Below, in pieces: positions 24,545-33,543 of a stretch of 64,000 nucleotides of DNA. The stretch covers positions 2,418,001 through 2,482,000 of the forward strand of contig NZ_CP114013.1 of NCBI RefSeq assembly GCF_028416635.1. The letters are read 5' to 3'. The translations under genes were made by a program, and so were the position numbers. The notes under the pieces are model-generated. The model was not told the origin of the DNA. It worked only from the letters and a program-made list of their open reading frames with translations, and ran no database searches. Source of the DNA: Baekduia alba (GTDB lineage: Bacteria > Actinomycetota > Thermoleophilia > Solirubrobacterales > Solirubrobacteraceae). Positions within the stretch are counted from its first letter, which is position 1; every line of letters starts with the position of its first letter.

Positions 24545-25447
24545 ATGTCTTCCTCCAAGTGGACCGCCGCGGACCTCCCCGATCTGGCCGGGCGCACGAT
24601 CGTCGTCACCGGAGCCTCCAGCGGCCTGGGGGCCGTGACCGCGCGGGAGCTCGCCCGGGCGGGCGCGAACGTCGTGTTGGCGGTACGCGACGTCGCCAAG
24701 GGCCAGGGCGTCGCGGAGCGGTTCACGGGGTCGTGGGAGGTGCGGCCGCTGGATCTCGCCTCGCTGGACTCGGTGCGCGCGTTCGCCGACGACTGGACCG
24801 GCGACCTCGACGTCCTCATCAACAACGCCGGCATCATGGCCGTGCCGCAGGGCAAGACGGCCGACGGCTTCGAGTTGCAGTTCGGGACCAACCACCTCGG
24901 CCACTTCGCGCTGACGAACCTGCTGCTCGGGCAGGTGCGCGACCGCGTCGTGACGGTCTCGTCGGGGGCGCATCGCTTCGGCCGGATGTCCTTCGACGAC
25001 CTCAACTGGGAGCGCCGGCGCTACGACCGCTGGCGCGTGTACGGGCAGACCAAGTTGTCCAACCTGCTGTTCACGACGGAGCTGCAGCGCCGGCTGACCG
25101 AGGCCGGCTCCGGCGTGCGCGCCGTCGCGGCGCATCCGGGCTATGCCAACACGCATCTCCAGGACCACACCGGCAGCCGGGTGCAGCACGTGCTGATGTC
25201 GACGCTCGGCAACCGCCTGTTGGCGCAGAGCGACGAGATGGGCGCGCTGCCGACGCTGTACGCGGCCACCCAGGAGATCCCGGGCGACGCGTTCGTCGGC
25301 CCGGACGGCTTCATGGAGCAGCGCGGTCACCCGAAGGTGGTCGGCCGGGCGAAGGCCGCGCAGAGCGAGGAGGACGCCCGGCGGCTGTGGGACGTCAGCG
25401 AGGAGCTGACCGGCGTGCGCTTCGGGCTGTCGACGGCCGCGGCGTAG
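24545..25447 (+). CDS. Short-chain dehydrogenase/reductase
   Basis: 300 residues. The NAD(P)-binding motif is VVTGASSGLGAVTAREL, the structural motif is INNAGIM, the catalytic serine is in TVSSGAH and the catalytic pair is YGQTK (YxxxK). It resembles the WW-domain-oxidoreductase/retinol-dehydrogenase-like SDR group. Substrate unknown. Regulation by the divergent TetR protein is likely from the operator overlap. Confidence 0.92.
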   Translation: MSSSKWTAADLPDLAGRTIVVTGASSGLGAVTARELARAGANVVLAVRDVAKGQGVAERFTGSWEVRPLDLASLDSVRAFADDWTGDLDVLINNAGIMAVPQGKTADGFELQFGTNHLGHFALTNLLLGQVRDRVVTVSSGAHRFGRMSFDDLNWERRRYDRWRVYGQTKLSNLLFTTELQRRLTEAGSGVRAVAAHPGYANTHLQDHTGSRVQHVLMSTLGNRLLAQSDEMGALPTLYAATQEIPGDAFVGPDGFMEQRGHPKVVGRAKAAQSEEDARRLWDVSEELTGVRFGLSTAAA

Positions 25448-25463
25448 AGGGCGCACGCCGCAC

Positions 25464-25488
25464 GGCGTCGCCCGGGCCGGGCGACGCC
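25464..25488. terminator. Bidirectional hairpin between SDR and YhaN-like genes
   Basis: GGCGTCGCCC (25464-25473), loop GGGCC, GGGCGACGCC (25479-25488): a perfect 10-bp stem without a T-tract. Its right edge touches the stop codon of the convergent YhaN-like gene. Confidence 0.65.
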
Positions 25489-28400
25489 TACAACAAGCTG
25501 GTCTGCTCGCCGTAGGGCGACTCGTGCACCGCGTGCCCGGCGAGCGCGGCGAGCTCCTCGGCCAGCGTGGGGGTGGGCTCGTCGCCGTCGGGCTCGGGCT
25601 CGTCGTCGGCGTCGAGCGCCGGGACGGCGGGCTCGGAGGGCGCTGGGTCCTCGGCGGTCGCCGGCGCCGCGTCGCGCTGCGCGGTGGCGGCGGGGGTGAG
25701 CGGCTCGGCGGTGGTGGTGGCGACGGGCACGGGCTCGGCAGTCGCGGCGGTGGCGGTGGCGGTGGCGGTCAGCGGCTCGGCGGCGGTGGCGACGATCTCG
25801 GCGCGCTCCCGCGCCGGCGCGGCCGACGTGGTGTCGGCGGTCAGCTCGATCAGGTCGAGGCGGTCTGCCGGGATCGTGGATCGGGCGATCTCGACGAGGT
25901 GGTGGTGGTGGGTGAGGAGGATGACCTGGGTGTGGGTCGCCAGCTCGGCGAGCGCGGTGAGGATGCGGTCGGCGCGCTCGTCGTCGGACTCCAGGAGGAC
26001 GTCGTCGAAGAGGACCGGAACCGGCTGGGCGGTGGCGACGTGGCGCTCGATCGCCGCGAGGCGGAGGGCGAGGAAGAGCTGCTCGCGGGTGCCGTCGCTG
26101 AGCTCCTCGACGCGGCGGCGGGAGCCGTCGGCCGTGATCGCGATCAGGACGTCCTCGTCGCGATCGTCGACGTCGGTCTCCAGCCGCGCGAAGCGCTCGC
26201 AGGTCAGCGCCGGGAACAGCTCGTTGGCGCGGGCGAGCAGCGGGCCCTCGTGGGCGCTGCGGTAGCCGGCGATCGCGTCGCGCAGGACACGCTGGGCGAG
26301 GCGCGCACGCGCGTAGCGCTCGGCGACCTCGCGGATCTGGGCCTCCAGCGTCGCGGCCTCCTGCCGCGCCTGCGCGGCCTCGTCGGAGCGCTCCAGGCGG
26401 GCGAGCTCGTCGCGTGCGCGGGTCAGCGCGCGGCCGGCGTCGTCGCGCTCGTCGCGCTGGCGGGACGCGAGCGCCTCGAGATCCCCGGCGCGCACCGCGG
26501 CGACGTCGGCGTCGAGGTCGGCGACGGCCCGGGCGACCTCGCCGGCGGGCGCGCCGCCGGCGCGGGCGAGGTCGCCGTCCAGGCGCGCGATCTCGGCGCG
26601 CAGCGCGTCAGCACGCGCGCTCTGCTGCTCGCGCTGGACGAGCGCGGCGTCGCTCTCGGCGCCGGCCGCCGCGCGCAGCGCGGCGAGCTCCTCGTCGGCC
26701 TCGGCGACGATCGCGACCTGCTCGGCGTGGTCGGCCGCGAGGTCGGCGATGGTCGTCGAGAGCGTGTCGCGCTCGGCGGCGGCCGCGCGCACGGCGGTCG
26801 CGCGGCGATGCAGCTCCTGTGCCGCGGCGACGGCGGGGCGCTCTGCGAGGTCGGGGGCGCGCGCCGTCACGTGCTCGGCGACCGCGGCCTCGAACGCGCG
26901 GCGGCGGGCGACGATGGCGTCGCGGTCGGCGGTCAGCGCGCCGAGCCGCTCCTGGTCGCGCGCGGCCTGCTCGAGGGAGCGCAGCGCGCCGAGCGCCGCG
27001 TCGGGCGCGAGCGTGGCGGCAAGGCCGCAGGCGTCGCGGAGCGACGTCCAGCTCGTGGTCCAGTCGGCGAGCCGTGTGTCCGCGCGGGTCAGCGCGGTCT
27101 CGGCGTCCTCGAGCTCGGCCTCGGCGCGGGTGAGCGCCTCGGCGGCGCGGGTGGCCTGGTCGGCCTCGGCGCGCAGCGTCTCGAGCCGCACGTCGGCGAG
27201 CTCGACGAGCGTGGCCAGCGGGAGGTCGGGGTCGGCAGGGTCGACGAGCGCCGAGCGCAGCGCGGAGGCGTGCTCGGCCCGCAGCCGTTCGCCGGCCTCG
27301 GCCTGCTCGGCCGCGCGGGTCGCGGCCGCGAGATGGTCGAGGGCGGTGTCGCGCTGGGCGAGCCAGGCGCCGGCGGCGGCCGGGGACGGTGCCGCGTCGG
27401 CGGCCGGCGACCAGGCCGCCGACCAGGCGTCGGCGGCACGGGCCGCGACGGCGTCGTGGCGCTCGCGGCGGTGAGCCAGCTCGGCCTCGTCGCGACCGAG
27501 CTTGGCGAGGTCGCGCTCGATGTCGGCCAGGCGTGAGACGTCCTCCGCGTGGCGGAGGCGCTCGTCGGCGATGTCGTCGGCCTCGGTCGTCGTGTGCTCG
27601 TGCTCGACGGCGAGCTGCTCGGCCTCCTCGGCCTCCAGCGGAGCCGAGAGCCCCGCGCGGACCTTGGCCCACGAGTCGTCGCGGGCCGTGCGGGCGGCCG
27701 CGAGCGCGGAGGCGTCGAGGACCGGGGCGTCGGCGCCGAGGTCGTCGCGCTGGGCGGCGAGGAGGTGGACGCGGTCGGCGATCGCGATCGCCTCCGTCTC
27801 CAGCTCCGCACCGATCCGCTCTGCCTCGACGATGGCGCCGAGGAGGTCTTGGAGCGTCTCACGGTCGGGGACCGGGATCGCGGCGAGCGCGGCGGCGTCG
27901 CCGCCGGCGGCACGATCGGCCGCGGTGAGGGCGGCGCGCTCCTCCGCCCGGCCGCGAGCGACCTGCTCGTCCACGTCGCCGGCGCGGCGGGCCGCGCGCA
28001 GGGCGGCGGTCAAGGCAAGGTCATTGCCAACGGCTGGGGCCGCGGCGGCGTCGCGCTCGGCGCGCTCCACGGCGCGGCGCGCGTCCTCGGCGGCCGCGCG
28101 GGCGGAGGTCGCGGCCTCCGTGACGCCGCCGCGCGCCTGGAGGCAGGCCTCGAGGCGGTCGCGCGCGTCGGCGTCGAGGGCCAGGCGCGGGACGGGGGAG
28201 GCTCCGTCCGACGTGGAGGAGTCGCCGGCCGCGGAGGCTCCGCCCGACGCGGAGGTCACGCCGTGGGCGGACGCATCGCCGGGCGCGGAGGCGTCGGTGG
28301 GCGCGAAGGCGCCCTCGTCCGAGGCAGCCGCGCGCTCCCCGCCCGCCGGCTCGCGCAGCGCCGCGCCCAGCGCCGCGCGGGCGCCGTCCAGGCGCGCCGA

Positions 28401-29432
28401 CAGCGCCGCCGCGGTCGTCGACAGCTCGTCGTGGCGCGCTGCGTCGGCGGCCACCGCCGACGCGGTCGTGTGGAGCGTCTCGAGCGCGTCGAGCGCGGGC
28501 AGGAAGGCGTCGTCGACCGCCAGCTCGGAGGCGCGGGCGCGGTGGCGCGAGAGCTCGCGGGAGGCCGCGGAGGCGTTGGTGCGCGCGTGGGCGCGACGTT
28601 CGGTCGCGGCCATCCGGCGCGCCGGGGCATCGGAGCTGAGCGCCGGCACGTCGCCGAGGGCCTCCAGCTCGGCCGCGAGCGTCGCGCGCTGGCCGGCGAT
28701 CGGCGCCGCGCCGCGCAGGCGCTCCAGCCGGGAGCGCTCGCGCTCGGTCTCCTCCAGCGCCGTGCCGGCGACCGCGAACGCCGCCTCGAGGTCCGCCCGC
28801 TCGCGCTGCAGCCCCTCGTAGCGCGGCGGCCGCAGCCCGACGTCGCGCAGCAGCGCCCGCACCTCGGCGTGTCGCGCCAGGAGCAGGTTGAGCTCCTTCT
28901 TCGAGGGACGCGTGGAGAAGAGCGTGTCCGCGTCGGCCTCGAGCCGGCGCAGCAGCGCGTGCAGCCGCGCCGTGCCGGCCGCCGCCGCGAACAGCGACTC
29001 GCCGACCGCGCCGCGACCCGCGAGCAGCTCCTGACCGCCCTCGACGAGCGAGTCGTGGGTGATCTCGAACAGGCCGGCGTGGACGTCGCCCGTCAGGCCG
29101 CCGAGCGCGCCCGCCAGCCCGGCCGGATCGAGCACCTCGCCGGCGCCGTCCAACAACGTGTTCTTGAGACCCTTGCGGCGCACGACCTCGACGGGCACGC
29201 CGTCGAGCTCCAGCAGCGCGCCGACGCGCAGGTCGGCGCCCGGCCGCCCGAACGTGTCCCGCGTCCGCGCCGGCACGCCGAACAGCAGCGCGCTGACTGC
29301 GCGCCGCGTCGTCGACTTGCCGGCTTCGTTGGCGCCGAAGACCACGTGCAGCGAGCCGGCCGGGGCGAACGGCAGCGAGCGCCCGTCGAAGTGCCCCCAC
29401 CGCTCGAGGTCCAGGCGCGCGATGCGGATCAC
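25488..29432 (-). CDS. YhaN-like AAA ATPase (SMC/Rad50-type DNA repair protein)
   Basis: 1314 residues from GTG. The N-terminal half-ATPase begins VIRIARLDLERWGHFDG with Walker A GANEAGKST and the YhaN-type FGxxxRTRDTFGRPGADL segment. Very long Ala/Glu/Arg coiled-coil regions fill about 200-1110. The C-terminal half-ATPase has the signature EELSDGTREQLFLALRLA, Walker B VPVLFDDVLLESDDER and the H-loop ILLTHHHHLVEIA. It is longer than Bacillus YhaN (about 960), partly because of a Ser/Ala/Asp/Gly-rich insert (about 375-425) and a repetitive Thr/Ala/Pro tail (about 1195-1280). With the upstream nuclease it forms a Mre11/Rad50-like pair. Confidence 0.88.
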   Translation of the reverse strand: MIRIARLDLERWGHFDGRSLPFAPAGSLHVVFGANEAGKSTTRRAVSALLFGVPARTRDTFGRPGADLRVGALLELDGVPVEVVRRKGLKNTLLDGAGEVLDPAGLAGALGGLTGDVHAGLFEITHDSLVEGGQELLAGRGAVGESLFAAAAGTARLHALLRRLEADADTLFSTRPSKKELNLLLARHAEVRALLRDVGLRPPRYEGLQRERADLEAAFAVAGTALEETERERSRLERLRGAAPIAGQRATLAAELEALGDVPALSSDAPARRMAATERRAHARTNASAASRELSRHRARASELAVDDAFLPALDALETLHTTASAVAADAARHDELSTTAAALSARLDGARAALGAALREPAGGERAAASDEGAFAPTDASAPGDASAHGVTSASGGASAAGDSSTSDGASPVPRLALDADARDRLEACLQARGGVTEAATSARAAAEDARRAVERAERDAAAAPAVGNDLALTAALRAARRAGDVDEQVARGRAEERAALTAADRAAGGDAAALAAIPVPDRETLQDLLGAIVEAERIGAELETEAIAIADRVHLLAAQRDDLGADAPVLDASALAAARTARDDSWAKVRAGLSAPLEAEEAEQLAVEHEHTTTEADDIADERLRHAEDVSRLADIERDLAKLGRDEAELAHRRERHDAVAARAADAWSAAWSPAADAAPSPAAAGAWLAQRDTALDHLAAATRAAEQAEAGERLRAEHASALRSALVDPADPDLPLATLVELADVRLETLRAEADQATRAAEALTRAEAELEDAETALTRADTRLADWTTSWTSLRDACGLAATLAPDAALGALRSLEQAARDQERLGALTADRDAIVARRRAFEAAVAEHVTARAPDLAERPAVAAAQELHRRATAVRAAAAERDTLSTTIADLAADHAEQVAIVAEADEELAALRAAAGAESDAALVQREQQSARADALRAEIARLDGDLARAGGAPAGEVARAVADLDADVAAVRAGDLEALASRQRDERDDAGRALTRARDELARLERSDEAAQARQEAATLEAQIREVAERYARARLAQRVLRDAIAGYRSAHEGPLLARANELFPALTCERFARLETDVDDRDEDVLIAITADGSRRRVEELSDGTREQLFLALRLAAIERHVATAQPVPVLFDDVLLESDDERADRILTALAELATHTQVILLTHHHHLVEIARSTIPADRLDLIELTADTTSAAPARERAEIVATAAEPLTATATATAATAEPVPVATTTAEPLTPAATAQRDAAPATAEDPAPSEPAVPALDADDEPEPDGDEPTPTLAEELAALAGHAVHESPYGEQTSLL

Positions 29433-30658
29433 GCCGCGCCTCCGTCCAGCAGCAGCGCCGGCAGATCGCGCGCGACGTCGTCCAGCAGCTCGCGCACGAC
29501 GTCCTCGGACGTCGGGTCCCAGTCCACCGCGCCGCGCAGCTTCCCGGCCAGCCCCTCCAGCTCGGCGCCCAGCTCGGCCTCCGACGCGGCGCCGACCGCG
29601 CGCGCCAGCTCGGCGAACACGTCGTCGCCGACCGCGACGCCCTCGACCGCGCCGATCGCCGACGTCCGGACCTGCACCTTCTCGATCCACGCGCCCTCGC
29701 CGGCGACCTCGGCCGCCGCGCCGCGCACGTCCCACTCGAAGCGCCGCGCGTCGCGCACCAGCGCGCCGTGCGCGCTGGAGGCGCCCACGATGCGGACGCG
29801 CGCCGCGAGCAGCCGACCCTCGGCCGCGGCCACGGCGTCGGACAGCGCTGAGCCCACGGCGACGACGACCTCGTCGCCGTCGGCCAACGCGGAGGCGTCG
29901 ACGTCCACGACCGCCCAGCGGACGACGTCCAGCACCCGCTCCGACAGCACCGGCAGCCCATCGGCGCCGAACGTCACGACCGTGGCGCCCTTCGGCCCGG
30001 TCTCCCGCACGTTGCGCCCCTGCAGGCATCCCGGGAACAGGATCGGCGGCTCGGCGTGCAGCAGCGTGCGGTCGTGCACGTGCCCGAGGCCCCAGAAGTC
30101 GTAGCCGTGCGCCGCCAGGCGGTCGACCCGGCACGGCGCGTACGGCGCGTGGTCGAAGCGCCCGTCGGCGCTCGTGTGGAGCAGCCCGACGTTGACGAGC
30201 CCGGACACCGGCGCCGGATAGGCGGCCGACAGGTCCGCCATGACAGCCGGGGTCGCATAGCCCTGGCCGTGGACCGCCAGGCCCAACGCGTCCAACACCA
30301 CGGTCTCCGGCGCGTCGACCCCGAGCAGCCGCACGTTCTCGGGCAGCCGCAGGGACTTGGTGATCCGCGACGCCGCGTCGTGGTTGCCCGTCACGACGAC
30401 CACGGGGATCGACGCCTCGCCCAACCGCGCGGCCTCGCGCACGAAGAACGCGCCCGTCGCGTAGTCGTGCCAGTCGCCGTCGTACAGATCGCCCCCGATC
30501 AGCAGCGCGTCGGCGCCCTCCTCCAGGCACAGGTCGACCAGCCCGCGGAACGCGCTGCGCGTCGCGAGGCGCAGCTCGGCGACGGGCGCGGTGTCGTAGG
30601 CGGCCAGCCCGTGCATCGGGCTGTCGAGATGGATGTCGGCGGCGTGGACCAGCTTCAT
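29429..30658 (-). CDS. YhaO/SbcD-like metallophosphoesterase (DNA repair nuclease)
   Basis: 409 residues. The calcineurin-like phosphoesterase motifs appear in order: HAADIHLDSP (D8, H10), IGGDLYDGD, VVTGNHDAASR, VGLLHTSADG and GLGHVHDRTLL. The C-terminal domain of about 170 residues is the YhaO/Mre11-type capping region. Its stop overlaps the GTG of the ATPase (GTGA, 29429-29432), so equimolar production is likely. Predicted Mn-dependent nuclease acting with the ATPase on DNA ends. Confidence 0.9.
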   Translation of the reverse strand: MKLVHAADIHLDSPMHGLAAYDTAPVAELRLATRSAFRGLVDLCLEEGADALLIGGDLYDGDWHDYATGAFFVREAARLGEASIPVVVVTGNHDAASRITKSLRLPENVRLLGVDAPETVVLDALGLAVHGQGYATPAVMADLSAAYPAPVSGLVNVGLLHTSADGRFDHAPYAPCRVDRLAAHGYDFWGLGHVHDRTLLHAEPPILFPGCLQGRNVRETGPKGATVVTFGADGLPVLSERVLDVVRWAVVDVDASALADGDEVVVAVGSALSDAVAAAEGRLLAARVRIVGASSAHGALVRDARRFEWDVRGAAAEVAGEGAWIEKVQVRTSAIGAVEGVAVGDDVFAELARAVGAASEAELGAELEGLAGKLRGAVDWDPTSEDVVRELLDDVARDLPALLLDGGAA

Positions 30659-30711
30659 ACGGGACCGACCAGTCTGGGGCCGGCGACGGACGGACCACCG
30701 CGCGAGCGCCA

Positions 30712-30717
30712 TAGGCT
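30712..30717 (+). promoter_or_regulatory. -10-like box of the unknown gene at 30728
   Basis: TAGGCT lies 10 nt before the ATG. Confidence 0.4.
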
Positions 30718-30727
30718 CTCGTCCCAC

Positions 30728-31678
30728 ATGCGGCCGACGCTGACCGGCATCGAGCAGGTCCTCGCCGACGCGGGCGGGGCCGATGCGCCCCGCGAGCGCA
30801 TCGGCCAGCTGCGCCAGCTCTTGGGACAGGAGTTGCAGCACGGCGCCGCCGAGCTCGCGCAGAGCCGTTCGGGATATGACCATCCGGTCGTCCTGGCCGT
30901 GGCCGAGACGCGCCGCGAGGGCGGCGGCCTGATCGCGGTCGCGCCCGTCGCGCCCGGGCTGAGGGCCGATCCCGACGCGGTCGACGAGCGCGCCTGGCTG
31001 CTCACCGCCGCGCTCGTCGGCGCCCTCGCCGACGCCACCGACCGTCCGACGCGGATCGAGGCCGGCCACTTCGACGACTTCCTCGCGATCAGGGTCACGT
31101 CGGCACGAGGTCACGGCGACCCGGAGCTCGCCCCCCTCGCGTTCGACACCGACCACATCGCGCCCGTCGACCGCCTCAAGGCGCAGCTGCTCGCCGTCCC
31201 GCCGGCGCTCCTCGACGACGCCGCCGACTTCAAGGCGCCGATCGGCCCGGCGCACCCGCTCAACGTCGCGCTCGAGGTCGCCAAGCTCCAGGGCCGGCCC
31301 GCCGACCCGCAGTCCGTCGCCGAGCACGAGGACGCGATCCTCACCGCGCTGGAGGCGAGCCGGCCCGCCCAGGCCACGCGTCCGCATGATGACCCCGACC
31401 CGTCGCGCCGCGTGGCCCGCCGGATCCTCCAACGCCTCGACGGCATGGGCAAGTGGGGCGGCTACCACACCGACTTCACGCATCTCGCCCGCGGCTTCGC
31501 CGGCAACGACCGCGCGCTGGCCGACGAGGTGGGCGAGGCCTTGCTGCTCTCAGGGTTGCTGGCCGAGAAGCCGAGCGTCGGGCAGCGCCACGTGTTCCTC
31601 AACCCACGGAGAGCCGCCGACATCCGCGGGCTGATCGAGCGCGGCGACGTGCCGCCCGACCTCGAGCTGCCGTCCTGA
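30728..31678 (+). CDS. Unknown protein divergent from the YhaO/YhaN pair
   Basis: 316 residues, soluble, not recognised. An N-terminal helical part (GIEQVLADAGG, RIGQLRQLLGQELQHGAAELA) leads into an alpha/beta region (HPVVLAVAETRREGGGLIAVAP). The C-terminal 80 residues (VARRILQRLDGMGKWGGYHT, LADEVGEALLLSGLLAEKP) look like a winged-helix module. Genes sharing a promoter region with a repair pair are sometimes functionally linked, but nothing in the sequence proves that here. Confidence 0.75.
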   Translation: MRPTLTGIEQVLADAGGADAPRERIGQLRQLLGQELQHGAAELAQSRSGYDHPVVLAVAETRREGGGLIAVAPVAPGLRADPDAVDERAWLLTAALVGALADATDRPTRIEAGHFDDFLAIRVTSARGHGDPELAPLAFDTDHIAPVDRLKAQLLAVPPALLDDAADFKAPIGPAHPLNVALEVAKLQGRPADPQSVAEHEDAILTALEASRPAQATRPHDDPDPSRRVARRILQRLDGMGKWGGYHTDFTHLARGFAGNDRALADEVGEALLLSGLLAEKPSVGQRHVFLNPRRAADIRGLIERGDVPPDLELPS

Positions 31679-31724
31679 CCGAACGGTCAAGTGCGGAACC
31701 GCACCATCGCGGAGCCGCAAGTGC

Positions 31725-31730
31725 CATATT
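31725..31730 (+). promoter_or_regulatory. -10 box of the acyl-CoA synthetase gene
   Basis: CATATT lies 8 nt before the ATG in otherwise GC-rich sequence. Confidence 0.5.
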
Positions 31731-31738
31731 CCCCCTCA

Positions 31739-33406
31739 ATGCCCCAGGTGCAGTCTGTCCTCGACCGGGTCGGCAACACGGCGCAGGCCGTCAAGGTCCT
31801 CGCCGATGCCGGCGTCATCCGGCCCATGCGACCGGACAAGGTCGTCCACATGGCCTCGACGATGGTGCGCTGGGGGCCGACGCCCGCCGCCGGCTACAGC
31901 GTCTCGGCCGTCCGCCGCCCGGACAAGGTCGGGATCGTCGACGAGCTCGGCACGCTGACCTTCAGGGAGATCCACGAGCGCACCAACGCGCTGGCCAACG
32001 CGTGGAGCGACCTGGGCATCGGCGAGGGCGACGGCGTCGCGATCCTCTGCCGCAACCACCGCGGGTTCGTCGACGCGACCGTCGCGTGCTCCAAGTTGGG
32101 GGCCAACGCGTTGTACCTCAACACGATGTTCGCGGGGCCGCAGATCACCGACGTCTGCGCGCGCGAGAAGCCTAAGGCCATCGTGTACGACGAGGAGTTC
32201 GCCGACCTCGTCAAGGACGCCGGCAAGCGCCGCAAGCGCTTCGTCGCCTGGTTCGACGGGGAATCGGGCCCGCCCACCCAGCCGGCCGGCGACCCGCTCC
32301 TGGAGGACCTCATCCAGCGGGGCGACAGCGCCGACCTCGTCCCGCCGGCCGAGAAGGGCCGCGTCGTGATCCTCACCTCGGGCACGACCGGGACGCCGAA
32401 GGGCGCGAACCGCTCGCAGCCCAAGTCGCTGCTGCCCGCCGCCGGCCTGCTGTCCAAGATCCCGCTGCGCGCCGAGGAGCCGTGGATGGTCGCGGCGCCG
32501 ATGTTCCACTCCTGGGGCTTCGCGCACTTCACGCTCGGGATGGCGCTCGGCGCCCAGCTCGTCCTGCGCCGCCGCTTCGACCCCGAGGGCGCGCTCAGCG
32601 CGATCGCCCAGCACGAGGCCACGACGCTCGTCGTCGTCCCGGTGATGCTCAGCCGGATCCTCGAGCTCCCGCCCGAGACGATCGACCGCTATGACCTGCG
32701 CAGCCTGAAGATCATCGGGGCGAGCGGCAGCGCGCTGCCGGGCCCGCTGGCGACCGAGGTCATGGACCGCTTCGGCGACGTCCTCTACAACCTGTACGGG
32801 TCGACCGAGGTCGCGTGGGCGACGATCGCCCAGCCGACCGACCTGCGCGCCGCGCCCGGGACCGCCGGCCGGCCGCCGTTCGGGACGATCGTCAAGTTGT
32901 ACGACGACGACGGCAACGAGGTCGGCGACGGCGAGACCGGCCGGATCTTCGTGGGCAACGAGCTGGTCTTCGACGGCTACACCGGCGGCGGGAACAAGGC
33001 CATCATCAACGGCCTGATGTCCACCGGCGACGTCGGCCACATGGACGACGGCGGGCGCCTGTTCGTCGACGGTCGCGACGACGAGATGATCGTCAGCGGC
33101 GGCGAGAACGTCTTCCCGCGCGAGGTCGAGGACCTGCTCAGCCACCACGACGCGGTCGACGAGGCCGCGGTGGTCGGCGTCGACGACGCGAAGTTCGGCC
33201 AGCGCCTGCGCGCGTTCGTCGTGCTGACCGGCGGCGCCGGCGCGTCCGAGGACGACCTCAAGGCCTACGTGAAGTCCAACCTCGCGTCCTACAAGGTGCC
33301 GCGCGAGATCGTCTTCCTCGACGAGCTGCCGCGCAACGCGACGGGCAAGGTGCTCAAGCGCGAGCTGGCGAGCGACGACGTGGAGTCATCGCCCAGAGGG
33401 CGCTGA
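31739..33406 (+). CDS. Acyl-CoA synthetase (AMP-forming, FadD2-like)
   Basis: 555 residues. The ATP/AMP-binding motif is ILTSGTTGTPKGA. NLYGSTEVAW, STGDVGHMDDGGRLFVDGRDDEMIVSGGENVFP (hinge Asp) and the C-terminal PRNATGKVLKRE with its catalytic lysine complete the ANL-family set. It activates a fatty or aromatic acid through an acyl-AMP; chain length is not predictable. The last 10 residues or so (VESSPRGR) and the stop codon are encoded by the twin-hairpin repeat copy C, so the natural C-terminus has been remodelled. Ancestral length is probably about 10 residues shorter or different. Confidence 0.92.
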   Translation: MPQVQSVLDRVGNTAQAVKVLADAGVIRPMRPDKVVHMASTMVRWGPTPAAGYSVSAVRRPDKVGIVDELGTLTFREIHERTNALANAWSDLGIGEGDGVAILCRNHRGFVDATVACSKLGANALYLNTMFAGPQITDVCAREKPKAIVYDEEFADLVKDAGKRRKRFVAWFDGESGPPTQPAGDPLLEDLIQRGDSADLVPPAEKGRVVILTSGTTGTPKGANRSQPKSLLPAAGLLSKIPLRAEEPWMVAAPMFHSWGFAHFTLGMALGAQLVLRRRFDPEGALSAIAQHEATTLVVVPVMLSRILELPPETIDRYDLRSLKIIGASGSALPGPLATEVMDRFGDVLYNLYGSTEVAWATIAQPTDLRAAPGTAGRPPFGTIVKLYDDDGNEVGDGETGRIFVGNELVFDGYTGGGNKAIINGLMSTGDVGHMDDGGRLFVDGRDDEMIVSGGENVFPREVEDLLSHHDAVDEAAVVGVDDAKFGQRLRAFVVLTGGAGASEDDLKAYVKSNLASYKVPREIVFLDELPRNATGKVLKRELASDDVESSPRGR

Positions 33407-33543
33407 CTCCATAGCGAGCAATCGCCCAGGGGGCGATTCTCGCGGTTCGTGGCACCGCACGACGTGGAGTCATCGCCCAGAGGGCGCTGACTCCATAGCG
33501 AGCAATCGCCCAGGGGGCGATTCTCGCGGCTCATGGCACCACC
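33376..33543. repeat. Tandem twin-hairpin repeats, copies C and D
   Basis: Two 84-bp units (33376-33459 and 33460-33543) differ at only a few positions near their ends. Each holds hairpin 1 (GGAGTCA, T/C mismatch, CGCCC, loop AGA, GGGCG, TGACTCC) and hairpin 2 (GCGAG, bulged C, AATCGCCC, loop AGG, GGGCGATT, CTCGC), 3 nt apart. Unit C contains the stop of the acyl-CoA synthetase gene. Unit D contains the stop of the convergent dehydrogenase gene. Possible bidirectional terminator. Confidence 0.85.

Noticed and set aside
25488-30698. A single 1736-codon frame apparently fusing the nuclease region to the YhaN-like ATPase
   Set aside because: Its first 420 codons are the wrong frame of the phosphoesterase gene. 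The ATPase begins at GTG 29432, overlapping the nuclease stop.
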